Source: Homarus americanus
Taxonomy: Eukaryota > Arthropoda > Malacostraca > Decapoda > Nephropidae
DNA: 64,000 nucleotides
NCBI RefSeq assembly: GCF_018991925.1
Contig: NW_024735410.1
Location: 1-64,000, forward strand
Direction: 5' to 3'
Below are positions 47,117-59,371 of the stretch, one piece after another. Numbering within the stretch: the first letter of the stretch is position 1; each line of letters opens with the position of its first letter. The notes beneath the pieces were generated by a model. It was given only the letters and a program-made list of their open reading frames with translations, did not search any database and was not told the DNA's origin. The translations under genes and the position numbers were made by a program.

Positions 47117-47262
47117 GAAGTGAGGGAGGGAGAGTCTGCCAGGAGGGTGAAGTGAGGGAGGGAGAGTCTGCCAGGAGGGTGAAGTGAGGGAGGGAGAGTC
47201 TGCCAGGAGGGTGAAGTGAGGGAGGGAGAGTCTGCCAGGAGTGTGAAGTGAGGGAGGCAGAG
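47117..47262. repeat. 32 bp minisatellite, about 4.5 copies
   Basis: GAAGTGAGGGAGGGAGAGTC plus TGCCAGGAGGGT repeats at 47,117, 47,149, 47,181, 47,213 and partly 47,245 with almost no divergence. Confidence 0.95.
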
Positions 47263-47960
47263 TCCTCCACCTACCTACCTGCCTTAACCTGCCAAGAACC
47301 GTAGTTGATGTCTGAACCTATACAGCCAAGTCGATGGTAATGAATGCTGATCACCCTTATTCATTATCTACTGAGTTATTCATTGACCACTATGTACTGG
47401 GTAACTTGTATAACAGTAGGCATATGTCCCAACCACTTTCTATTCCAATTTTCCTTTCATTAACTCTCTCTCTTTATCTCTCTCTCTGCCCCAGTTCGTT
47501 AACCCACAACATCTCGTTTTTGTTTTTTTTGTACTTGGCAGATGATAACCTTTGTCCCTCCCCTCCTCACTCAGTATCTCTCTGATGGTACACAGGTCTT
47601 CTTCCCCTCTTCTCCCTGCTATCTCTCTCTATGTCTGATCCTTCCTTCTTTTTCATGTTTCAAGTTCCTCGCCAGTTCTCCCACTTCTCACCCTATTCCC
47701 ACTGTCAATCATTAGTCGATTTTCCTGTATCCTCCGCCTTTCCTCCAACCATTTCCTTCTTTCTGTCTATTATTCTTTCCTTCACAATCATCGTTCTCTT
47801 CTCTTTTTATTTTATTTTATGTTTTGCTTTTTGCTGGCCGTATTTTTATTTGATGATAAAGGATTGGCTGCCATGTGATCATTGGTAATGCAAAATAAAC
47901 TTTAAACTATTGAATACGATGCCTGCCCCCCCCCCCTTCCCCGCTCCCCCTGAGTAAAAT
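47263..47960. other. T/C-rich spacer
   Basis: CT runs near 47,465-47,490 and a C homopolymer near 47,926-47,937. ORFs here are Leu/Ser/Phe-rich with no recognised domain. Confidence 0.5.
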
Positions 47961-48110
47961 ATATAGCCCAGGGTGAAATTTAACCCCTTATAATATATTA
48001 ATCCCTTGAGTACTATATTTTTGAGCCTGTGAATACGTTAACAGAGTACAGTTCCTTGAGTGACGTTATACCCAGGTGTCAAAACTAAGGTACTCGATGG
48101 TTCAGGGGAG
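47961..48110. repeat. Degenerate CCCTTGAGTAC-type repeat
   Basis: AACCCCTTATAA, ATCCCTTGAGTAC, GTTCCTTGAGTGAC and GGTACTCGATGG recur over about 130 bases. They are relatives, in the opposite sense, of the GTACTCAAGGGGT words at 16.1 and 52.5 kb. Confidence 0.5.
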
Positions 48111-48144
48111 ATTTAACTTAATATATGCTATGCCTAATGATGAA

Positions 48145-48175
48145 TGTGTGTGTGCGCGCGTGTGTGTGTGCGCGC

Positions 48176-48211
<36 letters not shown>
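48145..48211. repeat. (TG)n/(CG)n compound microsatellite
   Basis: TG run with internal CGCGCG segments. Confidence 0.95.
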
Positions 48212-48213
<2 letters not shown>

Positions 48214-48774
48214 TGTAGAAAACTTACTTTTCAAGTAACTTGGGAAATTATTATGTTAGGTTTCATCAGATCTTTACAAGGCGTCAACATATTTTCCCCA
48301 AAGTTATCATCGCTTGACCGTTCTATCCTAAACAAGACTGTCCTGCACGCCCTTCTAGCACTAATACTATTCTTACCTTTATAGTAGAGTTACTGAAGGT
48401 CGATTATCTGAGCTATACACCCAGCTGCAGTTTCTAACTCCCAACAAGAACTGCACAAACTCTTTGGCAAAGCACAGTGCGATATCGTCTCAAGCTGATT
48501 GTGAGAAAGTGGCGACCAACTTTTACGGAACATAAACTCCTTGTATTCTCACGGGCCGTCGGGAAGGTCTCTAAGACATCAATAAAAGAAGAACAAAATA
48601 TTCATGTGTCCAGTGTATAAACCTGCTGAGAGGAGTTCCCTAAATACTTTCGTTATTGAAGCACAAACCAGTATATAAATAACAGATGCTCACGGTATTT
48701 GGGACCCACTAACCAGCTTTAGAAACTTGTTTGTCTTTTTTCCCGTTGCAGCCACAAATTCCCTCCCTTTAGTT
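48212..48774. other. AT-rich spacer
   Basis: No gene recognised. Confidence 0.5.
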
Positions 48775-48999
48775 TTACATCCATGTGTTGGGTGTAAGTG
48801 TTCGTTCCTGCAGCAACTAAATATACTGGACTTCTCTCTCCATATAAGCCGTTATATGGGGTTACACATTTAAAGAACTCTCGATACAACAGACTTTCAT
48901 CTCTATATAGTTCGTTAGATAGAGGTTTCATAACCTAACAGACCCTCGATATAAAGGACTTTCCTCTACAATTAGTCAGTTATAAAATAGGTTTCACTG
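48775..48999. mobile_element. Pogo/Tc1-like MITE fragment
   Basis: The right end on the minus strand reads CAGTGAAACCTATTTTATAA and is followed outside by TA. Inside, GTCCTTTATATCGAGGGTCT and related ACTTTCATCTCTATATAGTT words repeat at about 50-60 base intervals, as in the fragment at 14,051-14,242. A left TIR was not identified, so the left boundary is approximate. Confidence 0.45.
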
Positions 49000-49001
49000 T
49001 A

Positions 49002-51966
49002 TATGGTAAAAAATTCATGATATATTTTCATTTACACGGATGGCCATAAAGGGATTATATTCCTTTAGAAGCAGGTAGGCGTTTACCAATGCACTGGTCA
49101 ATTAGCGGACATGTACACAAATACAGTATGACCACAGAGTAAAAAGTAGCGATTACAAAATTCTACATACAGGGATTTATGCTTCAGACCAGTGTATATT
49201 GTAGAGCTTATAGATCTGTAAAAGAAGTAAGCTTAAAATAGAGGATTATTTTTTTTTTCATTCTAGTGTGTTTGACGTACTCGGCTAACGACGTTGAGCC
49301 TTGTCCGTTTTCTGTGGTTCCATTAGTGTGTTAGTACAAGCTGCACACAATGTAAACACTCAGTGATTCAAAGTCAATACAGATGGGAAGGTTTAGCTGT
49401 TTTTTGTTTTTTGTTTTTCATTTGGGTTTTTGTTTTCGTTGCGTTATTTCTATTGTAGTTTTTTTTATCTGCATTTGCATTTAGAATTCAGTCAATAGAT
49501 TTACTTTGGTGCTTTCAAATCAATGTTAAAATGGGTACAGTAAATACCTGAAACGTTTGATGTTAAAGATAAGGATTAATGAATGAAGTCCTTCCCAATT
49601 ACACCAGTTCTCTCCACACTAAATTGAAAACATGACTATCCAAATTTGTTTCACCTTTTTTTGTGTTTTCTACATTTGTCATAACTTGTTTTGTCCACAA
49701 CACAAAACTAACATTTAAACATAAATCTTACATAACAATTATATAATAAATTTTTGTATGGGACTGTCAGGTGAAACATTATAACAATATATATGCTAAG
49801 TAAATTATTATAATGAGGACTTAAATTACAGCAGTAGAAAGTTACCACATGGTTGCTCAAGTCTCTTCTTTAAGTTATATAAATCTGTGTTGTTGTTTTT
49901 TTACCTTCTTTGCCATATTATTTATATTTATATTTACACACTTCAATGTCCGTACGTTAACCTTCAGACTTCCTGTATGCGTAAAATCAGAATATACTGT
50001 ATAGTAAGATTTTAAATATTATAACGTAATGTGTTGGTTAAATTGGAGGAATTTTCAACCTCTGGGCAAGAACTTATCTAAGTCCAGCCAGTAAGATGGA
50101 TAGATGAAGTTTAGAGCCACCAAATGGACGGAGAAAACTTAAAACTGAGAAATATGAAAACATTGATATAGGGAAGAAACCTTTATCCACTTAAGACGTG
50201 TGTGTGTAGGATGAATAACAGCACCAAGGTTTGGACAAACAACATTATATTGATTTGTTAACATTTCGACAATATCTCGACATATTATGATTGCTGAGAG
50301 TTTCAATACATTAAACCATTGTATGATCTATTGTGTGATTTACTAAAGACACGTGTAGCGGCGCCAGTGTCCCTGTGTGAAGAAGCTTCCTGGTGTGTGA
50401 TAATCTTGAATTACACAAATTTTCTCGTATACGTTTTATTTTTAAAGCCTTTTCACGACAGGGGGTAAAGGAACTATTTGAGGCAACTGTACATTTATAT
50501 CAGGAAATACCACGGTGTTGACCTTTGGTGTGTTTGACCTTATGACTGTGACCTTTCTTCAGGTAGGCACCAGGCACGGTCATTTACTCTCACGTCTAGG
50601 AAGGTGCAGACGAGAAGTAAAACAAACTACTACTTGACCTCCTGGGGCGATATTTTAGTCTTGATAACAGAGGGAATGTAAATTACGGACAAAATACAGC
50701 AACATTTCTTATTGGAGAGTCATTTGCTTCGTGTGAGAAATTGGCATTGGAACTTATAGCTTCCCAGAAAGAGAAGTTTGTTGAGTTATGGCGCCGTGAC
50801 TCAGCGACTAAAACAAACATAATGTATTGCTTGTATGAAGTTGCTGAACAATTTACGATGGAGGGAAAGTTATATTGCACAGACACACAACCCGAGATCA
50901 ACTAACAAATATTTACCTCAGCAACTCTGGATATTTTTTTTTTCCGGAAAGGATTTAATACAAGTTTGTTAAGTTTATTAAAATATTCGCTACATGTCGA
51001 CTGGTATTTTTTGCCACACGTATAACTAACAGGACCACATCGCCGGTACCGATTTTATATCCACTGTGTTTTTGTTTAACTTGTGTTGTTATTAACATAT
51101 TTTACATATCAACACAGTAAGTTTGTGATTATTTTTATATTTACCTACTGAACGTTCCTGTATATATACTAAACATAAGACACAGGTGAATAATAATATA
51201 TAACATCACACCGACTGTACTGTACATCAGCAAGAAGAAATTAGGTAGTGGTAAAGCTCAATGAATAATCCAATAACATAAAATCCTTTTACTGCCACCC
51301 GGATCCTGAAATCATAGTCTGCTTTGAGCCTCTGGAAGCCCGAATTAGCAGTTTCCGTGCAGCCTGTGAAAAGTGCTCGAGCGGTGATGCTAATTTCTAG
51401 TATAAGCGAGTTTTTTTTCTTTAAATATCTGCCATATTTCGAAAAATCTTCCCCGTTTACATAATTTCAAAATAATTTTTTCACTGAAGGATAACTTTCA
51501 TTTAAGGTCAAGGTTGAAGCTGTTTAAATGAAACATGTCGTAGTTGGCGTTATCAAATTTGACAAAACTAACGCTGGGTAACTATTATATGAAGTTTCGA
51601 TAATTTAAACTATCATCAGAGTTTTTCTTGGTTGCTGAACAAGTGTACATCTCTTGTCAGCGTTTCATTATTTTCTTACATTGGTTTTATCTCATTGAAC
51701 CTCATTGGTTCTCGTTAAAATATAGAAATATAGATTATTTATTCAAACCCTTATTTTCGTATAGTATCCCCACAAAGAAGCAAGATTCAGAAGCATCTCG
51801 ACTGAGTTCAAAACACTGGTGCAGCTCATAAGGAACCTGAAGCTTGTAGATGGTGTTCTTTAGGTCAGGTGGGCCAACATATCTCTCTTTCAATCCATAT
51901 TTCTTCCATTATTGACATAGCTGTTTTTTTATATATCTTTCTGAACTTTTAGTGCATATTTTCCCA
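49002..51966. other. Long AT-rich spacer, nothing recognised
   Basis: Read on both strands. Only short ORFs (up to 72 codons) without domain signatures, T-rich runs near 49,400, and no minisatellite. The least repeat-rich part of the window. Confidence 0.55.

Positions 51967-52015
<49 letters not shown>
51967..52015. repeat. (GT)n microsatellite
   Basis: Uninterrupted GT run of about 48 bases. Confidence 0.97.
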
Positions 52016-52017
<2 letters not shown>

Positions 52018-52409
52018 GAATTGCTAAATGTTATAATCCCTTGAGGAGTTTGAGGGCGTTGTTGTATTGTGCTGTGCCGACAACACGAGGCCGCCATCCA
52101 TCTTCCCTGACACCTCATCCACTCGCCTCACCTTTCATACGTCTCCCCACCTCCCCCTCGCTTGTACAACTACTCGATCACAGACACTTTATATTCTGCC
52201 ACAACTAAAACCATTTACAAGATACTGAAATTTTTCTGCCTTGTATCCATTAACTTTCTTTACTATTTCTTCTACTGTGTGTCTCTACGTTCTGTCTGTA
52301 CAAGGCTTTATAACGAGCATGATACCTTTGAGTCCTCGAGCATGATGATTCAACTCCCAGAGTATACAGAGGGTTAAAACATGGTATTTAAGGGAATAAA
52401 TCATTATAA
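52016..52409. other. Spacer
   Basis: No gene recognised. Confidence 0.5.
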
Positions 52410-52565
52410 TAAAAGGGCTTTCATCGTACTCATGAGTTAAATAAATCATACTCATTTAGCTAATACATTGTACTCTAAAGGATATACTCGTACTCAAGGG
52501 GTAAAGAAATATTGCTCAATTAACTAATACACTGTACTCAAGATGATATCGCTGTACTCTGTGGT
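52410..52565. repeat. Degenerate GTACTCAAGGGGT-type repeat
   Basis: ATCGTACTCATGAG, CATACTCATTTAG, TTGTACTCTAAAGG, TCGTACTCAAGGGG, CTGTACTCAAGATG and CTGTACTCTGTGG lie at roughly 20-35 base spacing. Same motif family as 16,060-16,205. Confidence 0.65.
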
Positions 52566-52834
52566 TAACAAGATTCTGTTTCTTCTCATCTGTTGTCTCT
52601 GAGAGTCTTCCCACGCTTGGTCTTAACAGTTATGAGCGTACAGTAATGTGTGAAGCTGCTTTGTCCTTCCTTGCCTATCCTTACTCACATCAAGGGAGGC
52701 TTTGGATCACACGAGGAGCTGTCAGGGATAAGTACCAGGGTGTCTGTTTTGTTCATGTAGCAGGCATAACAGTGAGATCTGTGAGTATTAATGTGATAGT
52801 CTGCTGGGGTAGTGATAAACAGAAGTACAAATTG
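52566..52834. other. Spacer
   Basis: No gene recognised. Confidence 0.5.
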
Positions 52835-53047
52835 ACACTAGTGAAATCTGATAGCAGATAAAGGCATTTGACACTTGCTAAGGGTGATGGCAGATAGAGG
52901 CAGATGACAATTGTTGAGGTTTATGGCAGATAGAAGTATATATGACACTTGTTGAGGGTGATGACAGAGGCAAATGACACTTGTTGAGGTTGGTGGCAGA
53001 CAGAGGCAGATGACACTTGTTAAGGGTGATGGCAGATAGAGGCAGAA
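52835..53047. repeat. About 35 bp minisatellite, about 6 copies
   Basis: GATGGCAGATAGAGGCAGAT and GACACTTGTTGAGG recur in order with base changes and a deletion in one copy. The minus-strand ORFs of 82 and 92 codons are repeat artefacts. Confidence 0.9.
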
Positions 53048-53176
53048 GCTTAACATGAGGGAGGGAGGGAGGGAGGGGAGGCAGTTGTGGGCGAGACACA
53101 GAAGGGCCGCGGACATTAAAGTACATTAGTATGCTGTAGCGAGTCTCTGAAGGGCTTTATATGTTATTGTTTCCCC

Positions 53177-53705
53177 GGCTGGTGGTGCAGTCTCCCTTAT
53201 CACCAACACAACACGGCTGGTGGTGCAGTCTCCCTTATCACCAACACAACACGGCTGGTGGTATAGCCTCCCTTATCACCAACACAACACCGCTGGTGGC
53301 ACAGCCTCCCTTATCACCAACACAACACGGCTGGTGTATAGCCTCCCTTATTACCAACACAATACGGCTGGTGGCACAGCCTCCCTTATCACCAACACAA
53401 CACGGCTGGTGGTATAGCCTCCCTTATCACCAACGCAACACGGCTGGTGGCACAGTCACCCTTATCACCAACACAACACGGATGGTAGTGCAGCCTCCCT
53501 TATCACCAACACAACACGGCTGGTGGCACAGCCTCCTTTATCACCAACACAACACGGCTGGTGGCACAGCCTCCCTTATCACCAACACAACATGGTTGGT
53601 GACACAGCCTCCCTTATCACCAACACAACACGGCTGGTAGCACAGTCTCCCTTATCACCAACAACACGGCTGTTGGTGTAGCCTCCCTCTCCCACCAATA
53701 CAAGG
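53177..53705. repeat. 38 bp minisatellite, about 14 copies
   Basis: GGCTGGTGGTGCAGTCTCCC plus TTATCACCAACACAACAC. A GTATAG/GCACAG alternative in the fifth to sixth triplet marks sub-types. A 159-codon ORF spans it only because the unit lacks stops in the three frames it cycles through. Confidence 0.95.
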
Positions 53706-56004
53706 CTGTTGCTGGTGTTGTTCCTCCGTAGCACAGGACAACATTACTGGCTATATGACGTTACTGATTCTCGAGGTAAGGGATGTGAGGCATTCTGCTG
53801 TACCGAGAGACCATAGTTTGTGGGGCAGCCTCTGTGTGTATTAGGAGAACACATTACAGTGAGATAATCAGACGAGAACAGAGTAAGTATTGTAACACTA
53901 TAATACTCCCTTAAACACCACTAAACCAGACAAGTTTATAATATTTTCTTCACGGAGCTCCCAATAATTTTTCCCTTGACCAAAATCAGTGGGTGTAAAC
54001 AGTGTTATCTGTAAAAAGAAACTTACTGCAGTGCGAATCGCTTATCGTTTCGACTCATTAGTAAAGAAAGTTAATTTAAGCATAATTTATAAACGATGGT
54101 AAGACAAACAAAAAGAATTATGTTTTATGACTGTCCATTGTTTCATAACTTTAAGTAACATTTATACGATACAGGACAAACTTTAAATACGGTGTAACTA
54201 TATAGTTTCCCTTAATATATAGGAAATACAGACCAATGGCGAACAATAGTTTCAGAGCGAAGATATTGATTTCAGGAATGCATCTGATATTCCCGGAGAT
54301 TATTCCCTTTACATCCACTAAAATCCAATTGTCATATGAATCAGACAACACCATGACAATAGACGGTGTCCTCAAGCAAGTGGTGGGGGATAATTGTTCG
54401 TCCTGGTCATAAACTTCACCTAATATATACCAAATTGGAGATAAAAGAACTTAGTGTGGTGGTGTGTCAGGGGATTAATGCTCATAGAACTCAAAATATT
54501 CAGTTCATATTTGCAGTTTATCAGTTACTTAAAACACATGTAAGATTTTTATTGAGCGAGACAACTACATCTTTTAAGAAATGAATTAGAAAAAGAGAAA
54601 AGGTCAGCGAAACCAAATAATTATGAGAAGAACTCCACGGGGAAGAGAGCTGAAAAATAGTCGAAACTTTTAGGTAAGTGGAGAAGAAAAGTTTTTGAGT
54701 ATTTGATTTGCCTGCAGGACAGTGGGAGATGCGGGCTGGCTCTTATACAAGTTCTGGGAGACCATTATACTGTGACTGCTCTCATTAGCCCGGAGTCGAT
54801 GTGTGAATATTATATAAGGAAAATAGAATAAGAATTCTGAGGGAAGGCAACTGTATATCACTGAGGAAGGAATGACTTACGCTGCGTAATTAGTTTTCGA
54901 GGAGGGCCTGTTTTTAGTTTTGTTTTACCCCCCCCCCCTTCTCTCCCTTCCTCTACCACCTGTCTTGTAGTAGCCTACCCTCCTTCCCTCTCTCCCTCCC
55001 TCCCTCTCTCGCCTAATCCATAGATGACCCATAAACGACTTGTGGTAGTCAATTAGATCATGTCCGTGTGGGATTGTGGCTGGGTTGCGGGTGATTTGTT
55101 GGGGTATATTTATGACCTGTGTGTGACCTGTGAGTAACTGGCGGACGACATTTGAGATTTATACTGGAGTAAAGAACAGAATAATGATACATGGAAAGAG
55201 ATACAGAGGATGAGTAATGAAGAGAGAGATAAATAGGTGAATAAACAGGGAGAAAGTACATAGTGACGTAAGAATGAAGAACGAAGATGATAAAGATAAA
55301 ACAAAATGGACTAATATATTGATATTTTTAACTTAGAATTATCTACTGTATATGTTCTATCATACTAAAGACAAAAAAGTGAGTCTCTTGTTGTAGTTAT
55401 GAGAAACAAATCAAGAAAATAGAATTATACTGATAATGAACGGGTCAGATGCCTGTCAATTATTGTCACTCCATCCTCGCTGACAATAACAAAAATAAAA
55501 CACACCAGAATTTTTCACTCATGTTCAAGACTGTAAAACTTTATTGGGAGAGAACAACAACATGAGTATTTTTCTCTCGGTTGTCTCTTATTCTGAGCTA
55601 CGCACTAATGAACTATTGTTGTCCTCTTATTCTTCTTTTACTACTAACATTTTTCACACCGTTTCTTACGCTGTTCAGGAAAAGGACTATGAGGTAGTCA
55701 GTGAATGAGAAGAGACAACTAAGAGACAATCCTTGAACGTATTGTTGTGTAAATCCTCACCGTCTTCCTGCGAATTACAACTGCTGCTGCTCGGGTGTAT
55801 CCAGACCATCGGCCTCTACCCGTTAATGATTTAGTCCCCTGTGAGACGCACGAGAGCGAGCGACGGGGAAGAGAGAGAGAGAGATGGATGATGAAAACAA
55901 GAGAAGCGAGAGAAAGTTGAGGTTGATACGGGTTTTGTGAGCTGATGGAACGTGAAATTGCTAAATGCGGGATAAAACTAGAAAGACCTATAGATGTAGA
56001 ACAC
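53706..56004. other. AT-rich spacer
   Basis: Contains a C homopolymer and CT-rich tract at about 54,928-55,012 and a short GA run near 55,872-55,884. The minus-strand ORF of 121 codons at 55,719-56,084 overlaps the LINE fragment on the opposite strand and shows no domain. Nothing else recognised. Confidence 0.5.
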
Positions 56005-56360
56005 ACACCAACGCTCTCTCCACCCTGGAAATGCCATCCCTCAGTGACCTCCACCACCAAGCACTGGAAAGGTTTCCCAGCCAACTATTGCACCACCCTC
56101 GTCATTGCCGCCACCTGCCACCGGCAGCCCCCCACCCGCCTCGCCCAGTCTGCCACTCCAACAAAATTCAGACCATAAGAGCCCTCACCGATAGATATAA
56201 GAATAGCACCATCCCATCTATTGTTGAAATAATAAACAACGCCTGATTTATGTACTGTACAGCCCTGTAAATATATTCAATGCATATTATATCATTATGT
56301 CTAAATCAAATGTAAGTCTGTATATTTTCAGCCACCGGCTGCAATTCTATTAATAAACCG

Positions 56361-56459
<99 letters not shown>

Positions 56460-56468
56460 TATTATTAA
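56005..56468 (+). pseudogene. LINE 3' end, RT C-terminus plus ATT tail
   Basis: Translation NALSTLEMPSLSDLHHQALE, LLHHPRHCRHLPPAAP and ALTDRYKNSTIPSIVEIINN matches the fragment at 37,100-37,582 closely, as does the 3' UTR (TTTCAGCCACCGGCTGCAAT, AATAAACCG). The ATT tail at 56,367-56,468 is about 100 bases with one GTT. 5' truncation is near 56,005. Non-functional copy of the same subfamily. Confidence 0.8.
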
Positions 56469-57146
56469 AGACGCGATAACCATACAACTCAGGGCAGAGA
56501 ACATGGTAGATTTCGTGAATAAAAAAAATATTTACAATTCTTTGATAACACAACAAGGATCAGAAAAGAAGTATATCAAATAAAAACATAAATGGTCACA
56601 TAAATAATAAAATGAAAACATGCAGACTGTAAAGACAAATCGCTATATTCCCAGTCACTTCCAAATACCGCAAAATGAATCCAATTTCTTGAAGAAATTT
56701 GTTATCTTGGACACGTAGGAGGCGAGGATGTGTACAGTATAGCTATACATGAGAAGAACACACAAAAGCTAGTGGCGTGAGGAGAGCTCGTTCTCGTCCC
56801 TGATTGGCTGACTCGTCTCCCTCACCCATTTTTATCTTAGACGGCGGTTAATATGGAAGGCGGGTTGATACAGCAGCTACTCTGTACACACACACACACA
56901 CACACCACACTTCACTAATACACTAAACTTTTCCCTCAGAAATGCTAAAATTTATTACATTCAAAAACAGTAATATCTCAGCAAACCAAGTTCGAGAGCA
57001 GGACCCCTTTAGCTGGTGACGTGTGAGTAAAAGTTTTTCGTACACCTCAAACTTATTTCTTTCTCTCACCTCCGAGGACTTTCGCAAGGAAATACTTTTT
57101 TGAGAGATATTCCCATGAAGATTCTGATAATGATGATTCTGTGTTT
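56469..57146. other. AT-rich spacer
   Basis: Short CA run near 56,885-56,906. No gene recognised. Confidence 0.5.
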
Positions 57147-57199
<53 letters not shown>

Positions 57200-57855
57200 T
57201 AACGGTTTATTGAAAGAGCATGGCAGCCGGAAGGCTGAAAATATACATTTACATAATTGGGGAATGGGTCTCTTGATTTACAAATAATATACAAGTAACA
57301 TAAGTGATAAAAATATGATATATAATAACTAGGTGGGGAGAAGCTCAAACTACAGGGCATTTCAACATAGTGACATTGCAAAAAGTAAGATTGACTGGGA
57401 GTGAATACCCTGGTTGATTACAAGTTATTGATAATTTTTACAATGGTTGGGACTGGGCTGTTCTTATAGAGATCAGTTCGTGCTCGTATGGGCTGGATGC
57501 GGTTATGGTGTCGAACAGCAATCTTCGGAAGAGGGATCTCGGGTGGTAGTAGGAGCTGGTGTCGAGGATGGTGCAGAAGCTTCTCACCAAATTTGCAGAT
57601 GAGGTCGTGGTGATGGTCAGTGAGAGCCGAGACGGTCAGTGTGTTGAGCGCTTCTTGATATGTGGAGTAGGAAGGGGAGAGAATAATCTTGCATGCCTTC
57701 TTTTGCACGTTTTCTCGGTGTTTACGTTATGTGGCATTTAGGGAGGAAGACCAGGTAGGGGAGGCATAGGTGAGCTTGGGAAGTATGAATGTTGAGTAAA
57801 CACTGAGGAGCTCGGGGGCAGGAACTCCGAGGGACTTGAGTCGGTGGTAATTGTA
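57147..57855 (-). pseudogene. LINE 3' end, RT C-terminal part, reversed
   Basis: On the minus strand the translation from the right edge has YNYHRLKSLGVPAPELL, VYSTFILPKLTYASPTWSSS, a stop, then VQKKACKIILSPSYSTYQEA, KLLHHPRHQLLLPPEIPLPK and PIRARTDLYKNSPVP, ending at a stop at 57,418. The 3' UTR ends AATAAACCG and an ATT tail (TAA run at 57,147-57,199 on the + strand). It is the same family as the fragments at 37 and 56 kb but the subfamily of the 36,040-37,036 element by its 3' UTR. Truncated and broken by one stop. Confidence 0.8.
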
Positions 57856-57860
57856 GGTTA

Positions 57861-57985
57861 TGTATATAAGCTACTGTGCCGAGTAGCAACCCTGTATATA
57901 AGCTACTGTGCCGAGTAGCAACCCTGTATATAAACTACTGTGCCGAGTAGCAACCCTGTATATAAGCTACTGTGCCGAGTAGCAT
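57861..57985. repeat. 32 bp direct repeats, four copies, in U3
   Basis: TGTATATAAGCTACTGTGCC plus GAGTAGCAACCC begins at 57,861, 57,893, 57,925 and 57,957. Copies are nearly identical (one A for G). Tandem U3 repeats often act as enhancer arrays in LTR elements; here that is inference. Confidence 0.95.
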
Positions 57986-58239
57986 TTATATATATCATCA
58001 CGTGGCAACACTGCACGTTATGTGGCAACATTGCCCCGAGGCTGCCATATGCAGAGATGCCAACTTAGCGACTTTGTAGCTAGATCTAGAGCTTTTTGTT
58101 TTTTTCTAGCGACATTTTAGAGCGATTTGCGACTTGTCGCAAATCTAGAGATATCCACAGAAATCTAGCGACTTTCTGGATACTTTTGGACTGTCCATGA
58201 AAACTCAGTTTTCCTAATTTCGAGCCATAATATATAGCA

Positions 58240-59371
58240 ACGGGGTTACAGGGACAATACATTTGAACGGGTTGAACTCATAAAACAACTTCGTCAACGC
58301 TTACCTGACAACATTCGTGTGCTGCAGTCTATATCTTTTCTGAGTGCCCATGAATGCTTGAAGCCTATTAAATCAGATATACTTGGTTTGGCACACTTAT
58401 TTACAGAAGATTCCAGCACCCTTACCAAGATTGATTTCCAGTGGAAAAAACTGCATCACACAATCTGGACAGAAACATCTAACACCCTAAAAATGTGGTC
58501 AGAAGTGGCAAATTACAGAGATGCAACAGGTGAAAACCCTTACCATGATCTGGCTGAAATTGCACTCGCTGCCTTATCTCTTCCGCATTCAAATGCAGAT
58601 GTAGAGCGCACATTTAGTAATATGAACTTTGTGAAATCAAAATTGCGCAACAAAATGAAACTATCGACATTAAAGGTGTGGGGTATGATTTGTTTGGTTC
58701 ACACTCAGGATGGGATGGAGAAAGGAAACTCACAATGTGCTCTCTATATACATGTTGTATTGGATGTACAATGCAGCTTGGTGCTGGGAAGGCAGCATGG
58801 TTACAAGCGTGATGTAGAGAGAGCTGGTTGGTGAGGACGCTCAGAGAAGGACAGCTTGTGGGTCGCCATGCTCGCCAGCGGGAGAGGACCGCCAGGCAGG
58901 CGGAGGAGCGAGGGCCGACAGGCAGCGGCGGAGGATGAGGTGTTGCTGGCTGCGGCTGTAGGTGGAAAGAGAGATCACCACGAGGTCAGGTCTTAAATAG
59001 CGGGGGTAGGCGTGGCTTAGCAGTTGACCCCCGCTCCGTGATGTATGGTTGCGCTGGTTGACCCAGACCACGAGGAATACACTGGGGAATTGGTGGGGTC
59101 GGCTACTCAGCGACAAACAGCGTTTGTAGGGAAGAATTCCACTACAAAGGCAATTCTTACAATAAAGTATGGGTTAAAAAGACAGAACACCTGTTGTGCA
59201 AGTTATGAACTTCCTAGTGATATTTTAAGAAAGATAGGGACTGTGGAGGCATACAGTTACAAGATATCTGCATGAGAACCTGAACCAAGCACTTCACATG
59301 CTTCCAGCTCTACAGTTGTTCACACTGCCGACGACTACGAAGAGGACTGGGATGCAATTACTATTGAATAA
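58240..59371 (+). pseudogene. hAT transposase C-terminal (dimerisation) region, interrupted
   Basis: First block 58,240-58,676: FERVELIKQLRQRLPDN, then LAALSLPHSNADVERTFSNM and NFVKSKLRNKM. The Leu-Pro-x-Ser-x-Ala-x-x-Glu-Arg-x-Phe-Ser pattern is the signature of the hAT C-terminal dimerisation domain. The frame is cut at 58,676 by the 469 bp solo LTR and resumes at 59,151 with KYGLKRQNTCC in phase. A TGA at 59,273-59,275 is followed in the same frame by an acidic tail to a TAA at 59,369-59,371. The catalytic N-terminal two thirds is missing, so the element is non-autonomous. Confidence 0.88.
58677..59145. mobile_element. Solo LTR, 469 bp, inside the hAT ORF
   Basis: Starts TGTGGGG and ends CCACTACA (TG...CA). 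AAAGG stands immediately left (58,672-58,676) and right (59,146-59,150), a 5-base target duplication. The hAT transposase frame is continuous if this segment plus one AAAGG is left out, which fixes the insertion boundaries exactly. The interior is GC-rich, has a TTAAATAG word near 58,995 and no conserved protein. It does not resemble the other LTRs in the window. Confidence 0.9.

Noticed and set aside
51290..51410. Short open segment with Cys-x2-Cys-like residues
   Set aside because: About 28 codons ending at a stop, with no splice signals or repeat family; indistinguishable from chance.
53161..53640. 159-codon ORF with a repeating peptide
   Set aside because: Entirely within the 38 bp minisatellite; it could mimic a repetitive protein but has no start context, signal peptide or non-repeat flank.
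58319..58834. 171-codon ORF as a complete host gene
   Set aside because: The last ~50 codons are read from the inserted solo LTR; the real transposase frame leaves at 58,676 and resumes at 59,151.
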